NCBI GenBank assembly: GCA_015486895.1
Contig: WFQT01000383.1
Coordinates: 1 to 28,014, forward strand
Length of the DNA: 28,014 bases
Direction: 5' to 3'
From: Anaerolineae bacterium
GTDB lineage: Bacteria; Chloroflexota; Anaerolineae; JAADDB01
A program made the position numbers and the translations under genes. The notes under the pieces are model-generated. The model made no database searches, had not been told where the DNA came from, and was given only the letters and a program-made list of their open reading frames with translations. Positions 8,086 to 15,841 of this stretch are shown here, piece after piece; the first letter of the stretch is position 1; every line of letters starts with the position of its first letter.

Positions 8086-9402
8086 ATGACTCAGGGTAGC
8101 ACAGTTTCTCATCGGAACGGGTTTTCGCTCTTTGGAATATTCTTTGTTGCTATGGTACTCCTTATATTTATCCCCGTCCAGCGCCATATCCCTGTTATCG
8201 GGATTACCCCGACTAATTTTCTCTCTGCCCTGTTCATCATTGTACTTATCGCCTCGTTGCCAATACTAAGACGGAGGTTATCACGCAATGTAGTTTGGCT
8301 ATTTGGTGCATATGTTGCCTTCGTATTGTGGGATATTCTGGGTACCATTTTGCAAACGGGAACCTTGGGATCTGCACGCAGTATGGCTATTACCGTAATC
8401 AACCGAATATTACTGGGGATGGTGTTCATCCTATTCATCCAGAGCAAACGAAGATATCAGGTTGCCTTTAAGTTTGTGCTGAATGTTATTCTCCTGGTAA
8501 CCGTTTTTAGCTTGCTAGAACATTTCTTTGTCAATCCATTCCGTTCGATCCGGCTCTGGCTACTAACAGGTGGGAATAACGCACCGACACCTTCTGCGTG
8601 GCACATCATGGGTTTTTTCTCAGTGTTCCAGTTCGGCTACGTGGTTGCCGCTGCTCCTATACTGTCGGTAACGCTATACTTGCAAGAGAGAAAGCTGTAT
8701 TTGCTGGCGACAACTGCGTTGTTCTTGGCTGCCTTGATAATGAATGGTGAGAGATCCGCGATATCAGCACTGGCGATTGGCCTAGCATACCTTACGTGGA
8801 AGCTTCCCGCAAGACTGGGAGAGAAACTGAGGCGTGGGTTTGTTATCGGCATGCTGATGCTTGGCATAGTTATGGCTACCATCCCGCTTCTGTCAACTCT
8901 GCAAATCGACAAGTACACTAGTACCAATAGAGAAGAGATATTAGCACGGGTTTGGTTGCAGGTGGCAGGGTTGGAGACTGTGCTAAAGAATCCGCTACTA
9001 GGGATAACTGAAGGCGCAAGCTATCAGATCATCGCTCTTAACCATAAAAACCTTGTTTGGTATTGGCTCTACGAACAAGAAGCGAGTGAAATTCCATGGG
9101 CTCATAACGGATATATCAATATTGGTTTGCGTGCTGGGTTCCCAGGAATTGCCGCTTTTTGCATATTCATGCTCGAGATAATGCATATAGCAGAACAATT
9201 TAAAAAAAAGGCAGAGCTCCTGGGATTGAGGATGTATTACTTGGGGGTGACGGCAAGCCTCGCGAGTGCAATGCTTAATGCACTTTTTCATAACTCGAGC
9301 GTTTTTACTGGGAATGGGGTTACATGGATACTTCTTGACCTCCTAGTTGGCGGTTCCCTGCTTCATGTCCCTCCAAGTGCAGATAGAGGGGATAATGGCT
9401 AA
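8086..9402 (+). CDS. O-antigen polymerase/ligase family membrane protein (Wzy/WaaL-like)
   Basis: Predicted polytopic membrane protein of 438 aa that would polymerise repeat units or ligate glycan on the periplasmic or outer face. Seen: about ten to twelve hydrophobic segments; a basic RRRLSR loop near 62-67; NGERSAIS at about 220-227, the arginine-containing signature of the O-antigen ligase family; a long loop around 275-345 ending in PWAHNGYINIGLRAGFPG (about 337-354), which carries the conserved His of the large periplasmic loop. ATG 8086 with GGAGA five bases upstream is preferred over the in-frame GTG 8074, which lacks a site. The next glycosyltransferase overlaps its end by 8 bp. Polymerase versus ligase cannot be decided from sequence alone; being the only such gene in a Wzx locus favours Wzy. 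Confidence 0.8.
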   Translation: MTQGSTVSHRNGFSLFGIFFVAMVLLIFIPVQRHIPVIGITPTNFLSALFIIVLIASLPILRRRLSRNVVWLFGAYVAFVLWDILGTILQTGTLGSARSMAITVINRILLGMVFILFIQSKRRYQVAFKFVLNVILLVTVFSLLEHFFVNPFRSIRLWLLTGGNNAPTPSAWHIMGFFSVFQFGYVVAAAPILSVTLYLQERKLYLLATTALFLAALIMNGERSAISALAIGLAYLTWKLPARLGEKLRRGFVIGMLMLGIVMATIPLLSTLQIDKYTSTNREEILARVWLQVAGLETVLKNPLLGITEGASYQIIALNHKNLVWYWLYEQEASEIPWAHNGYINIGLRAGFPGIAAFCIFMLEIMHIAEQFKKKAELLGLRMYYLGVTASLASAMLNALFHNSSVFTGNGVTWILLDLLVGGSLLHVPPSADRGDNG

Positions 9403-10519
9403 GGATAGAACGTTAGGAGTGCTGACCAGCAATGGTATGGGCCTCTCCGATTGGGAGAGGGTGGGAACTCTTGCGCGTGAGGTTGCCATCTATAAGAGGC
9501 TTTCTGAAAATGGCTGGGACATAACATTCTTCACCTATGATCAGACAAAGCATCCCCCTTCAACCGGCTTCAATGCAATTATTGTGCCGCAATGGCCATT
9601 CAAGATGTCTAGCCGGCTTAGTAGGGTTTATAGAATCTTGCTGCCAGTTATACGTTATCATCATGGCAGAAAGTGCGATATTCTAATTACGAACCAAGCA
9701 CATAGTGCAGGAGCAGCAGTAATCGCGAGCCGCCTATGGAAGAGTAAACTGATCGCTCGCTGTGGGTATGTGTTTGGAGAATCTGCTGAAACCTTACACC
9801 GTAGGGGTGTGAGAGTTAGCATTCGCAAGGGCGCTGAGAAGTTTGTTTTTCGTCATGCAGATCATTGTGTAGTCCCTACCAGGGAACTAGCCGAATGGGT
9901 TACGGAAAACTATGGAGTTCTACGGTCTAAGATTACTGTGATCCCTAATTATGTGGACACAAACCTGTTTAAGCCCTTTCCTTCGTCCAAGAAGCATGTT
10001 AATGTACTTTTCGTTGGACGATTGGACAAGGTAAAAAGACTGGAACTATTGTTAGAATCAGTGCGAGGTACGGGTTTGACCGTTCGGTTTGTTGGAAGCG
10101 GTCCATTAAGGAGAACATTGCTACAGAAGGCTGAGGATAATGAAGTTGACCTTGTTATCGAGCAAAGAGTAAGTAATGAGAAACTGCCAGATTACTATAA
10201 TAGTGCGGATGTGTTCGTGCTGTTATCTGAATGGGAGGGGCATCCAAAAGTATTGATAGAGGCAATGGCGTGTGGAAGTGCATGTGTAGGCGCGAAGGCA
10301 CCAGGAATCCAGAATTTGCTTGTAGATGGGGAAACGGGACTATTGGTTGACCCAGTCCCACAAGTAGTGCAAGAAGCTATAATGAGCCTTGTAGAAAATA
10401 AGAAACTTAGACAAACATTAGGGGCAAACGCGCGAGCATACACTCTAAAGTACTATTCATTGGATGTTGTCTCTGATAGATATTTATCTATACTAAATGA
10501 GGTGCTAAATGGGCAATAG
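9395..10519 (+). CDS. Glycosyltransferase family 4
   Basis: GT-B glycosyltransferase of 374 aa. Seen: inter-domain VIPNYVDTNLFKP (about 182-194), donor-domain opening LFVGRLDKVKRLELLL (about 205-220), FVGSGPLR, then the E-x7-E pair E281 and E289 in WEGHPKVLIEAMACG and the terminal DGETGLLVDP. ATG 9395 is chosen over a further-upstream in-frame ATG (9347) because GAGGGG sits just before it and the protein then begins at the first beta strand (RTLGVLTSNG). It overlaps the polymerase by 8 bp and the next glycosyltransferase by 11 bp, so the three genes are almost certainly co-translated. The acceptor-binding N-terminal domain is complete. Substrates unknown. Confidence 0.88.
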   Translation: MAKDRTLGVLTSNGMGLSDWERVGTLAREVAIYKRLSENGWDITFFTYDQTKHPPSTGFNAIIVPQWPFKMSSRLSRVYRILLPVIRYHHGRKCDILITNQAHSAGAAVIASRLWKSKLIARCGYVFGESAETLHRRGVRVSIRKGAEKFVFRHADHCVVPTRELAEWVTENYGVLRSKITVIPNYVDTNLFKPFPSSKKHVNVLFVGRLDKVKRLELLLESVRGTGLTVRFVGSGPLRRTLLQKAEDNEVDLVIEQRVSNEKLPDYYNSADVFVLLSEWEGHPKVLIEAMACGSACVGAKAPGIQNLLVDGETGLLVDPVPQVVQEAIMSLVENKKLRQTLGANARAYTLKYYSLDVVSDRYLSILNEVLNGQ

Positions 10520-11525
10520 AAGCGAAGTCCCTGTTGTTTCTGTGATAATGTCCGTATATAATGGTGAGCGATTTCTTAAGGAGGCAATAGAAAGTATTTT
10601 ACAGCAATCGTTCCAAGATTTTGAATTTCTTATCATGGATGATGGAGCGACGGATTCAACCCCCCATATACTGGCTCATTTTGCGCAACAAGATCAAAGG
10701 ATCCGCCTTTTCCACCAGCAGAATAGGGGACTTACAGCGTCTCTTAACACGTTAATTCGGAAAACAAGGGCTAGATATATTGCGCGTATGGATGCAGATG
10801 ATATCAGTTTGCCGGAGAGGTTAAAGAGTGAGGTTGAATACCTTGATAAGAATCCCGATGTTGGCTTGGTTGCTACGGGCAAATGGAATATCGACGCCGA
10901 GGGGCATGTGATAGACGGTCTGTGTTTACCCGACGATAGCTCTAGACTAAAAAAGTGGCTAAGATCTGGACATAATCCGTTCCCGCATGGAAGCGTGATG
11001 TTCAGGAAAGAAGTCATAGAGAATCTGGAGGGTCCCTACCGTTTTACTTATGGTCAGGACATAGACTTGTGGCTGAGATTAAGCGGAAGAACCGAGTTTG
11101 GTATGGTTACGAAACCTCTGTATCTGCAACGGAGGCACAAAGATACTATATCCGCCAAGGTTAAGGATGTTCGATCATTGCAATGGAATACGCAACAAGG
11201 ATTATATAAGGGAAAGGAGAATGAAGCTGAGGGCTGGCAAGAGCTTGACCATAAGCTGAAATCAAAACCTGTCATCCCTGAGGACATAAGAGAGGCACAG
11301 GAAAAGTACATAATTGGTAAAGCATTGCTTGGGAATGGTCATCTGGCAAGTGGCAGGAGAGTGTTGCTGGGGAATTTGAGTAATAAAAGGTATGCGCTCA
11401 AGGCAGTCTTCTTGATAACGTTCAGCTTCCTACCGCGGCAGTTGTGTAGGCATTTGATCATTGCACTAGGGAAAAGGAACGACTTGTGGGCCGAATACCG
11501 GCTGCCGCCGCCTGTGCCGGATTGA
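10509..11525 (+). CDS. Glycosyltransferase family 2
   Basis: Inverting GT-A glycosyltransferase of 338 aa. Seen: VSVIMSVYNGERFLKEAIES (strand 1 and helix, 10-29), MDDGATDST at 43-51 (nucleotide-binding aspartates), ARMDADDIS at 92-100 (the metal-binding D-x-D of the GT-A fold), FPHGSVMFRKEV near 158-169 and YGQDIDLWLRLS at 181-192, where QD takes the place of the usual catalytic ED. The C-terminal 100 residues are basic and amphipathic and probably contact the membrane. It overlaps the preceding GT4 by 11 bp, with GAGG six bases before ATG. It is the last gene of this overlapping trio; a 400-bp gap follows. It could add a hexose or deoxyhexose to the lipid-linked chain. Confidence 0.88.
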   Translation: MGNRSEVPVVSVIMSVYNGERFLKEAIESILQQSFQDFEFLIMDDGATDSTPHILAHFAQQDQRIRLFHQQNRGLTASLNTLIRKTRARYIARMDADDISLPERLKSEVEYLDKNPDVGLVATGKWNIDAEGHVIDGLCLPDDSSRLKKWLRSGHNPFPHGSVMFRKEVIENLEGPYRFTYGQDIDLWLRLSGRTEFGMVTKPLYLQRRHKDTISAKVKDVRSLQWNTQQGLYKGKENEAEGWQELDHKLKSKPVIPEDIREAQEKYIIGKALLGNGHLASGRRVLLGNLSNKRYALKAVFLITFSFLPRQLCRHLIIALGKRNDLWAEYRLPPPVPD

Positions 11526-11778
11526 GTCTCCAGAGAAAATGGTTCGGTGAAGCCACGAGTCCTGTAAAGGGGAAGAGTCTCAAAAAGCGGAGATAATTGC
11601 ATCGAGGGACTCTGTCCGGCACACCAACTCGCAAATTCATTGGACTTTTGACGAATGTAACCTAGTCCGGGAGAGCAACAATTGCGCGCGTGAGGAGTCC
11701 GTCGTGCCATTAGATGGATGTGGAATATCCCAACTCGAAGGATACGGGTAGTATGTAGAAAAGCAGGCAGGAACATTT

Positions 11779-11903
11779 GACTTTATCGGAATTAGGGTAG
11801 ACTACCTCGTTCCCCTATATGTAGGGCCCACCTCAACCATAACCGCTACGTATGGGCATAAGAAGCCTGTTGGGGGACATGTTCGAGTATTCCCGATAAA
11901 GTC
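11779..11903. repeat. 125-bp element bounded by 15-bp imperfect inverted repeats
   Basis: Left arm GACTTTATCGGAAT at 11779-11792; the reverse complement of 11889-11903 is GACTTTATCGGGAAT, identical apart from one extra G. Inside lies a smaller stem CCCTA-TATG-TAGGG at 11813-11826. It ends 31 bases before the DUF362 start, so it makes up most of that gene's leader. A small non-autonomous element or a large leader structure are both possible; no clear target-site duplication is visible. Confidence 0.55.
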
Positions 11904-11922
11904 TATTGTTTTGATAGCAACT

Positions 11923-11929
11923 AAGGAGG
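11923..11929 (+). promoter_or_regulatory. Ribosome-binding site deciding a GTG start
   Basis: AAGGAGG five bases before GTG 11935. An in-frame TTG at 11911 lies upstream of this site and lacks one of its own, so GTG 11935 is taken as the start of the DUF362 gene. Confidence 0.7.
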
Positions 11930-11934
11930 CAAAG

Positions 11935-13431
11935 GTGTCGTGTGGCTCTGAGAATGTTTTTATTCTGCAAAAGCGAAACGCTTGCTATCCTTCGCTGTCT
12001 AGTAGCTATGGGCCCTCGGAGAAGTTTCCTGAGTACCCGTTTATTGATGTTGCAGCAGAAAAAAACGATGTATACAGTATGGTGCGCGAGGTATTCTTCA
12101 ATCTTGGTTTAGATGCCCGTAATTACGGGGCAGAGCAATGGAATCCCTTGGGGGCAATTATCTCAAGGAACGATACAGTGCTTATCAAACCCAATATGGT
12201 CATGCACAAACATGGTTGGGGATGGAATATAGATAGTGTTATAACTCATGGATCCATTATTCGAGCTATCCTGGATTATGCATATATTGCTCTTGGGAAT
12301 ACAGGAAAGGTAATCATTGGGGATGCCCCTATCCAAGGATGTGACTTCGAAGAGGTTACGAGGCTCAATGGAGTCAAAAGTATTGTGAGATTCTATCGAG
12401 AGAACACTGATCTAAATGTAGAAGTTGTCGACTTTCGCCGTGAACGGGCTATAACAGGAGAAACAAAAGGCGGAGGAAACAGAGTAATAGTTGGTAGGGA
12501 CACGTTGCCAGGCGATAAAAGAGGTTACACCATTATTAATCTAGGTAAGAAGAGTATGTTAGATGAAATTGCTAGTGACTATAAGAAATTCAGAGTCACG
12601 AATTATGATCCCCAACGAATGACCGAACACCAGAATTTAGATGTTCACGAATACCTGATACCAAACTCTGTTCTCCAAGCAGATGTAGTGATTAACTTAC
12701 CCAAGATAAAAACCCATAGGAAAGCCGGGCTCACAGTGTGTCTTAAGAATCTTGTTGGGATAAATGGCCAAAAGGATTGGTTGCCACATCATCGCTCAGG
12801 ATCGTGTGAGGAAGGGGGGGATGAGTATCTACGGAGGAATCTATTCCACAAGTGCGCAGTGAGAGTCACTGAGAAAATCGATGCTCTCAGTACCTGGCAA
12901 TACTTGGAGCCTGTCCGATTTCCTCTTAGAATCTTGCGTAAAGCCTTATTCCTTGCTGCTAAAGTGACCGAGAAGGAACACATACGTGAAGGCAACTGGT
13001 ACGGCAATGATACTGTCTGGCGCATGGTGCTAGATCTTAATAGGATTCTTCTCTACGCTGACAAGGAGGGAAAGCTGAGGAGTACCAAGCAGCGCAAGGT
13101 CTTCCACCTGGCTGATGGTATTGTGCTGGGAGACGGAGAAGGTCCTTTGGAGCCCACAGCGAAAGCAGCCGGGATCCTTGTGGGAGGATTTGACCCCGTT
13201 GTTATTGATACGAGCGTTGCGCGACTCCTTGGGTTTGACTATAGGAAGATTCCTCTGTTAAGAAGGGCGTGGCAGGTTGCAGAATATCCAATTACTGATT
13301 TAGCCCCAGAAGATGTGGTGATAAGGTCGAATAATGGAAAGTGGGACGGAAAAGACCTTTCTTCTGTATTTGAGGGCATCAATGCTGAACCTCCAAGGGG
13401 TTGGAAGTCGCATATAGAGGCGATTAAGTGA
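11935..13431 (+). CDS. DUF362 domain protein
   Basis: 498 aa, soluble, no signal peptide or membrane segment. Seen: VLIKPNMV at 82-89, ITHGSIIRAILDYA at about 103-116, VIIGDAP (126-132), the signature INLPKIKTHRKAGLTVCLKN at 253-272 followed by LVGINGQKDWLPHH, and LADGIVLGDGEGPLEPT at 392-408 with VGGFDPVVID following. These are the conserved blocks of DUF362, a family of uncertain function in which many members carry a ferredoxin-like 4Fe-4S domain. This one has no cysteine cluster of that kind. The adenylating enzyme after it is separated by about 360 bp, mostly empty, so joint transcription is likely but not proven. I do not assign a reaction. A role in modifying or activating a glycan substituent is a guess from context. 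Confidence 0.8.
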   Translation: MSCGSENVFILQKRNACYPSLSSSYGPSEKFPEYPFIDVAAEKNDVYSMVREVFFNLGLDARNYGAEQWNPLGAIISRNDTVLIKPNMVMHKHGWGWNIDSVITHGSIIRAILDYAYIALGNTGKVIIGDAPIQGCDFEEVTRLNGVKSIVRFYRENTDLNVEVVDFRRERAITGETKGGGNRVIVGRDTLPGDKRGYTIINLGKKSMLDEIASDYKKFRVTNYDPQRMTEHQNLDVHEYLIPNSVLQADVVINLPKIKTHRKAGLTVCLKNLVGINGQKDWLPHHRSGSCEEGGDEYLRRNLFHKCAVRVTEKIDALSTWQYLEPVRFPLRILRKALFLAAKVTEKEHIREGNWYGNDTVWRMVLDLNRILLYADKEGKLRSTKQRKVFHLADGIVLGDGEGPLEPTAKAAGILVGGFDPVVIDTSVARLLGFDYRKIPLLRRAWQVAEYPITDLAPEDVVIRSNNGKWDGKDLSSVFEGINAEPPRGWKSHIEAIK

Positions 13432-13790
13432 AGCTCTAACGTAACGGTTGCGCAATCAGTTGCAATTTCACGAAAAACGCCTCGAAAAAGGCATTTCCTT
13501 GGTAGCACAATATATAGTAGTGCAATCTCAGATTGCCACTATGTATAGGCATCTCGACCAAACGAGTGAACAATTGCTTGGTCATGGAGGCCAGTGCAAG
13601 GTACAAGGTACGCTATCCAGGCGGTGTCGGACCTGGAAAAATGGTCGATATCGCTTTCCACAAGTGCCAAAATAAGGGCGTTTTTTGTGCTTCGCTCTCT
13701 GATTGCGCGAAACTTGCGCTAACAAAGGAAAGAGGAAAGAAAAGAAGAAGAATTTTAGGGTTAACGGCATTTACAGGAGGAACATCCGCA
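13432..13790. other. Spacer with small hairpins between DUF362 and CapK-like genes
   Basis: The frame of the downstream gene stays open back to ATG 13533, but that 86-codon extension has no family motif, is cysteine- and lysine-rich in an unpatterned way, and lacks a ribosome-binding site. The region holds GCAATCT-C-AGATTGC at 13522-13536 (perfect 7-bp palindrome arms) and a weak GCCT...AGGC stem near 13480-13493. I treat it as non-coding leader. Confidence 0.5.
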
Positions 13791-15185
13791 GTGTTTGATC
13801 GGTCTGTTTCAGGGCGCATTCTTAGAAGGTACGTCTTACTGCCAGCGTATTGGAAGTACGTAAAACATTCGCAGGTACTTGACCATCTTCGTGAACTGCG
13901 GGCGCAGCAATGGAATTCCTTAGAGGAGAATCGAGCGATACAAGCAAGGAAACTGTATGAGCTTCTGAAGTATGCTTCTGAGAACATCCCCTACTACAAG
14001 CGCGTGGTTCAAGAACGTGGCATCAAGATCAGAGAAGATTGCGTTTTCGATGACCTTAGGAAGTTTCCTTTCTTAACGAAAAAGATCATTCGGGAGCATT
14101 TTGATGAACTGTATAAGTTTCGAAACAAGACCTACTACCTTAATCATAGCGGAGGCTCAACAGGGGAGCCAGTGGAGTTCTATCAGGACAGGGAGTACGC
14201 AAGCTGGTCGCATGCTGTTACTCTTCTATTCAATGAATGGGCATTTTGTCCGATAGGGTCCCGTGTGGTTAAGCTGTGGGGGTCCGAGCGAGACGTTTTT
14301 CAGGGATCTCAAGGGTTAAGAGGAAAACTTAGTGGGTTGGTTCATAATGTGCGATTGATTAACGCATTTAATATGTCCGAGCAAGAGATGGAATCGTTTG
14401 TGCGTTTTCTTGAACGATGGAAACCGGTTATGCTTTTGGCGTATGTGGAACCGCTTTACGAAGTGGCAAAATTGACTATCCGGAAGAGGTGGAAGGTATA
14501 TCCACCAAGATCTATTATGACAGCGGCCGGCACTCTATTCCCTGACTTTAGGGAGCAGATTCAAGCTGCCTTTGAAGCTCCTGTTTTCGACCGCTACGGT
14601 TCTAGAGAAGTTGGGGGAATAGCCTGCGAGTGTGACAGACATCAAGGGCTTCACATATCCTTAACTACACATTTTCTTGAGATAGTGGGAGCCGATGGGG
14701 AACGGTGTAGAAATGGGGAAGTAGGAGAAATCGTTGTTACTTCACTTACTAACTATACTATGCCATTTATTCGTTATAGGATTGGTGATCGAGCGGCAAT
14801 GAGTGATGAAAGTTGTTCTTGTGGCCGAGGAATGCCAATGCTAAAAAACATCGAGGGAAGATCAACAAGTAGTTTTAGAAATCAGCGGGGAGATATCATT
14901 GCTCCGGAATATTTTATACACCTTATCGGTGTTCTATTAAATAAGAAGGGAATCATCGAAAAGTTCCAAGTTATCCAAGAAGACTGGGACTTCATAGTAG
15001 TAAAATTAGTGGTTAATTCAAGTGACAAATACGTCCTTCAGCCCTTGCTTGCTGAGATAGAGAAAAAAATTCAGTTGGTAATGGGGCAAAAAACGCGTGT
15101 TGAATTTGCACTTGTCGACAATATCCCTCCAAGCCCATCAGGGAAGTATCTTTACACGATTTCTAACGTTGGGAATGAATACTGA
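13791..15185 (+). CDS. CapK/PaaK-like adenylate-forming enzyme (phenylacetate-CoA ligase family)
   Basis: 464 aa, cytoplasmic ANL-superfamily enzyme expected to activate a carboxylate with ATP as an adenylate and perhaps pass it to CoA or another acceptor. Seen: ENIPYYKRVV (64-73) and FPFLTKKIIREH typical of the PaaK/CapK branch, the phosphate-binding loop HSGGSTGEP at 119-127, YGSREVGGIACEC at 269-281 (adenine site and first Cys pair), RYRIGDRA at 328-335 with the ribose-binding Asp, CSCGRG at 342-347 and the closing PPSPSGKYLY. CapK proteins occur in capsule loci, where their substrates are mostly unknown. GTG 13791 is chosen because it gives the family's usual length and has AGGAGG ten bases upstream. 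Partner gene: the DUF362 protein upstream. It probably provides an acyl or aminoacyl decoration. Confidence 0.82.
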   Translation: MFDRSVSGRILRRYVLLPAYWKYVKHSQVLDHLRELRAQQWNSLEENRAIQARKLYELLKYASENIPYYKRVVQERGIKIREDCVFDDLRKFPFLTKKIIREHFDELYKFRNKTYYLNHSGGSTGEPVEFYQDREYASWSHAVTLLFNEWAFCPIGSRVVKLWGSERDVFQGSQGLRGKLSGLVHNVRLINAFNMSEQEMESFVRFLERWKPVMLLAYVEPLYEVAKLTIRKRWKVYPPRSIMTAAGTLFPDFREQIQAAFEAPVFDRYGSREVGGIACECDRHQGLHISLTTHFLEIVGADGERCRNGEVGEIVVTSLTNYTMPFIRYRIGDRAAMSDESCSCGRGMPMLKNIEGRSTSSFRNQRGDIIAPEYFIHLIGVLLNKKGIIEKFQVIQEDWDFIVVKLVVNSSDKYVLQPLLAEIEKKIQLVMGQKTRVEFALVDNIPPSPSGKYLYTISNVGNEY

Positions 15186-15220
15186 GATAGCAAAGGAGAG
15201 GATATCTCTCTGTTTCTTCC

Positions 15221-15245
15221 TTCCCTTCGTGGGAACGAAGCGGAA
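15221..15245 (+). terminator. Stem-loop after the CapK-like gene
   Basis: TTCCCTTCGT-GGGA-ACGAAGCGGAA forms a ten-pair stem with one bulged C and a four-base loop, 36 bases past the stop codon. No T-run follows, so it may be a processing or Rho-linked structure rather than a classical intrinsic terminator. Confidence 0.35.
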
Positions 15246-15310
15246 AGAGTAATGCTTACTTTGGCGCGGGGCTTTGCTAAACATAGGGATCGCAGTAGAT
15301 TCGGTATTGG

Positions 15311-15614
15311 CCTAGTGGGCTGTCAAGCATATTTCAGTTGGTGGCGGATAGGCGGGGCGATGTTTCACCCTTTTCAAGGCAGATGACTTCACTACCTGCC
15401 ACACACTTTTAGTCATTCTGAGGAGCGGAAGCGACGAAGAATCTTGAGCACTCTTTTGCCGAATGCCCCTGGCTTATCCAGAGTGTTGCAAGATTCTTCG
15501 CCTCGGCATTGAGCTCAGCGCTGCTGAGCTTTACTGCCTTGGCTCAGAATGACGCTTGGTGTCCCTGTGCACGAGAGACATTGCTCACAATCTCTCGCTT
15601 GACAAGCCACTAGG
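15311..15614. repeat. 304-bp nested inverted-repeat element (MITE-like)
   Basis: The outer arms are CCTAGTGGGCTGTCAAGC at 15311-15328 and the reverse complement of 15597-15614, CCTAGTGGCTTGTCAAGC, matching at 16 of 18 positions. Inside is a second inverted pair: GTCATTCTGAG 15412-15422 with CTCAGAATGAC 15543-15553, and CGAAGAATCTTG 15435-15446 with CAAGATTCTTCG 15489-15500. A 19-bp palindrome, AGCTCAGCGCTGCTGAGCT, sits at 15512-15530. No coding capacity. This has the shape of a small non-autonomous element into which a REP-like repeat has inserted, or of one large folded element. Confidence 0.7.
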
Positions 15615-15841
15615 AGCTTGCTTGGGAACTATCCATAAGCGGCGATGCGCTTCAACATGATCTAAAGGGGCACGGAACCTCGGTTATCTTGGATATGATT
15701 TGCAAGGGTTTCCAGAAAATGTGGAGGCCGGGATTCACTCTATGACGTTTATCTTTTTAAGCGGGGGTGGGGCGGGGAAGTGACTTGACTCATTGGCGAG
15801 TATGAGTATGCCCCCTATCCCTTGCTGAACAGAATTCTGGA

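Larger units (their letters stand above)
11526..11934. other. Gap without a recognised gene; inverted-repeat element at its end
   Basis: One + strand frame is open for about 65 codons (11559-11750), but it has no ribosome-binding site or motif, and I could not match any family. I looked for transposase or intron remnants and saw none I can defend. The last 130 bp hold the inverted-repeat element at 11779-11903. Confidence 0.5.
15186..15841. other. 656-bp gene-free region carrying nested repeats
   Basis: No frame with family motifs. Contents: a stem-loop at 15221-15245 just after the CapK-like gene, a nested inverted-repeat element 15311-15614, an IS-end-like motif 15614-15631 touching its right edge, and about 200 bp before the next gene where one frame (15653-15742) reads 30 residues of undecipherable sequence. 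TTGACT at 15785 with TATGCC 16 bases on is a possible weak promoter for the next gene. Confidence 0.55.

Noticed and set aside
11526..11778. Group II intron or transposase remnant
   Set aside because: Wording was faintly reminiscent, but no domain V-like motif, reverse transcriptase motif or transposase motif could be found.
13533..13790. 86-residue N-terminal extension of the CapK-like protein
   Set aside because: Not part of the family, no ribosome site at ATG 13533, while GTG 13791 has AGGAGG upstream and gives the normal length.
15785..15812. Sigma-70 promoter TTGACT-16-TATGCC before the 15.8-kb glycosyltransferase
   Set aside because: The -10 half matches only three of six consensus bases; not listed as a feature of its own.
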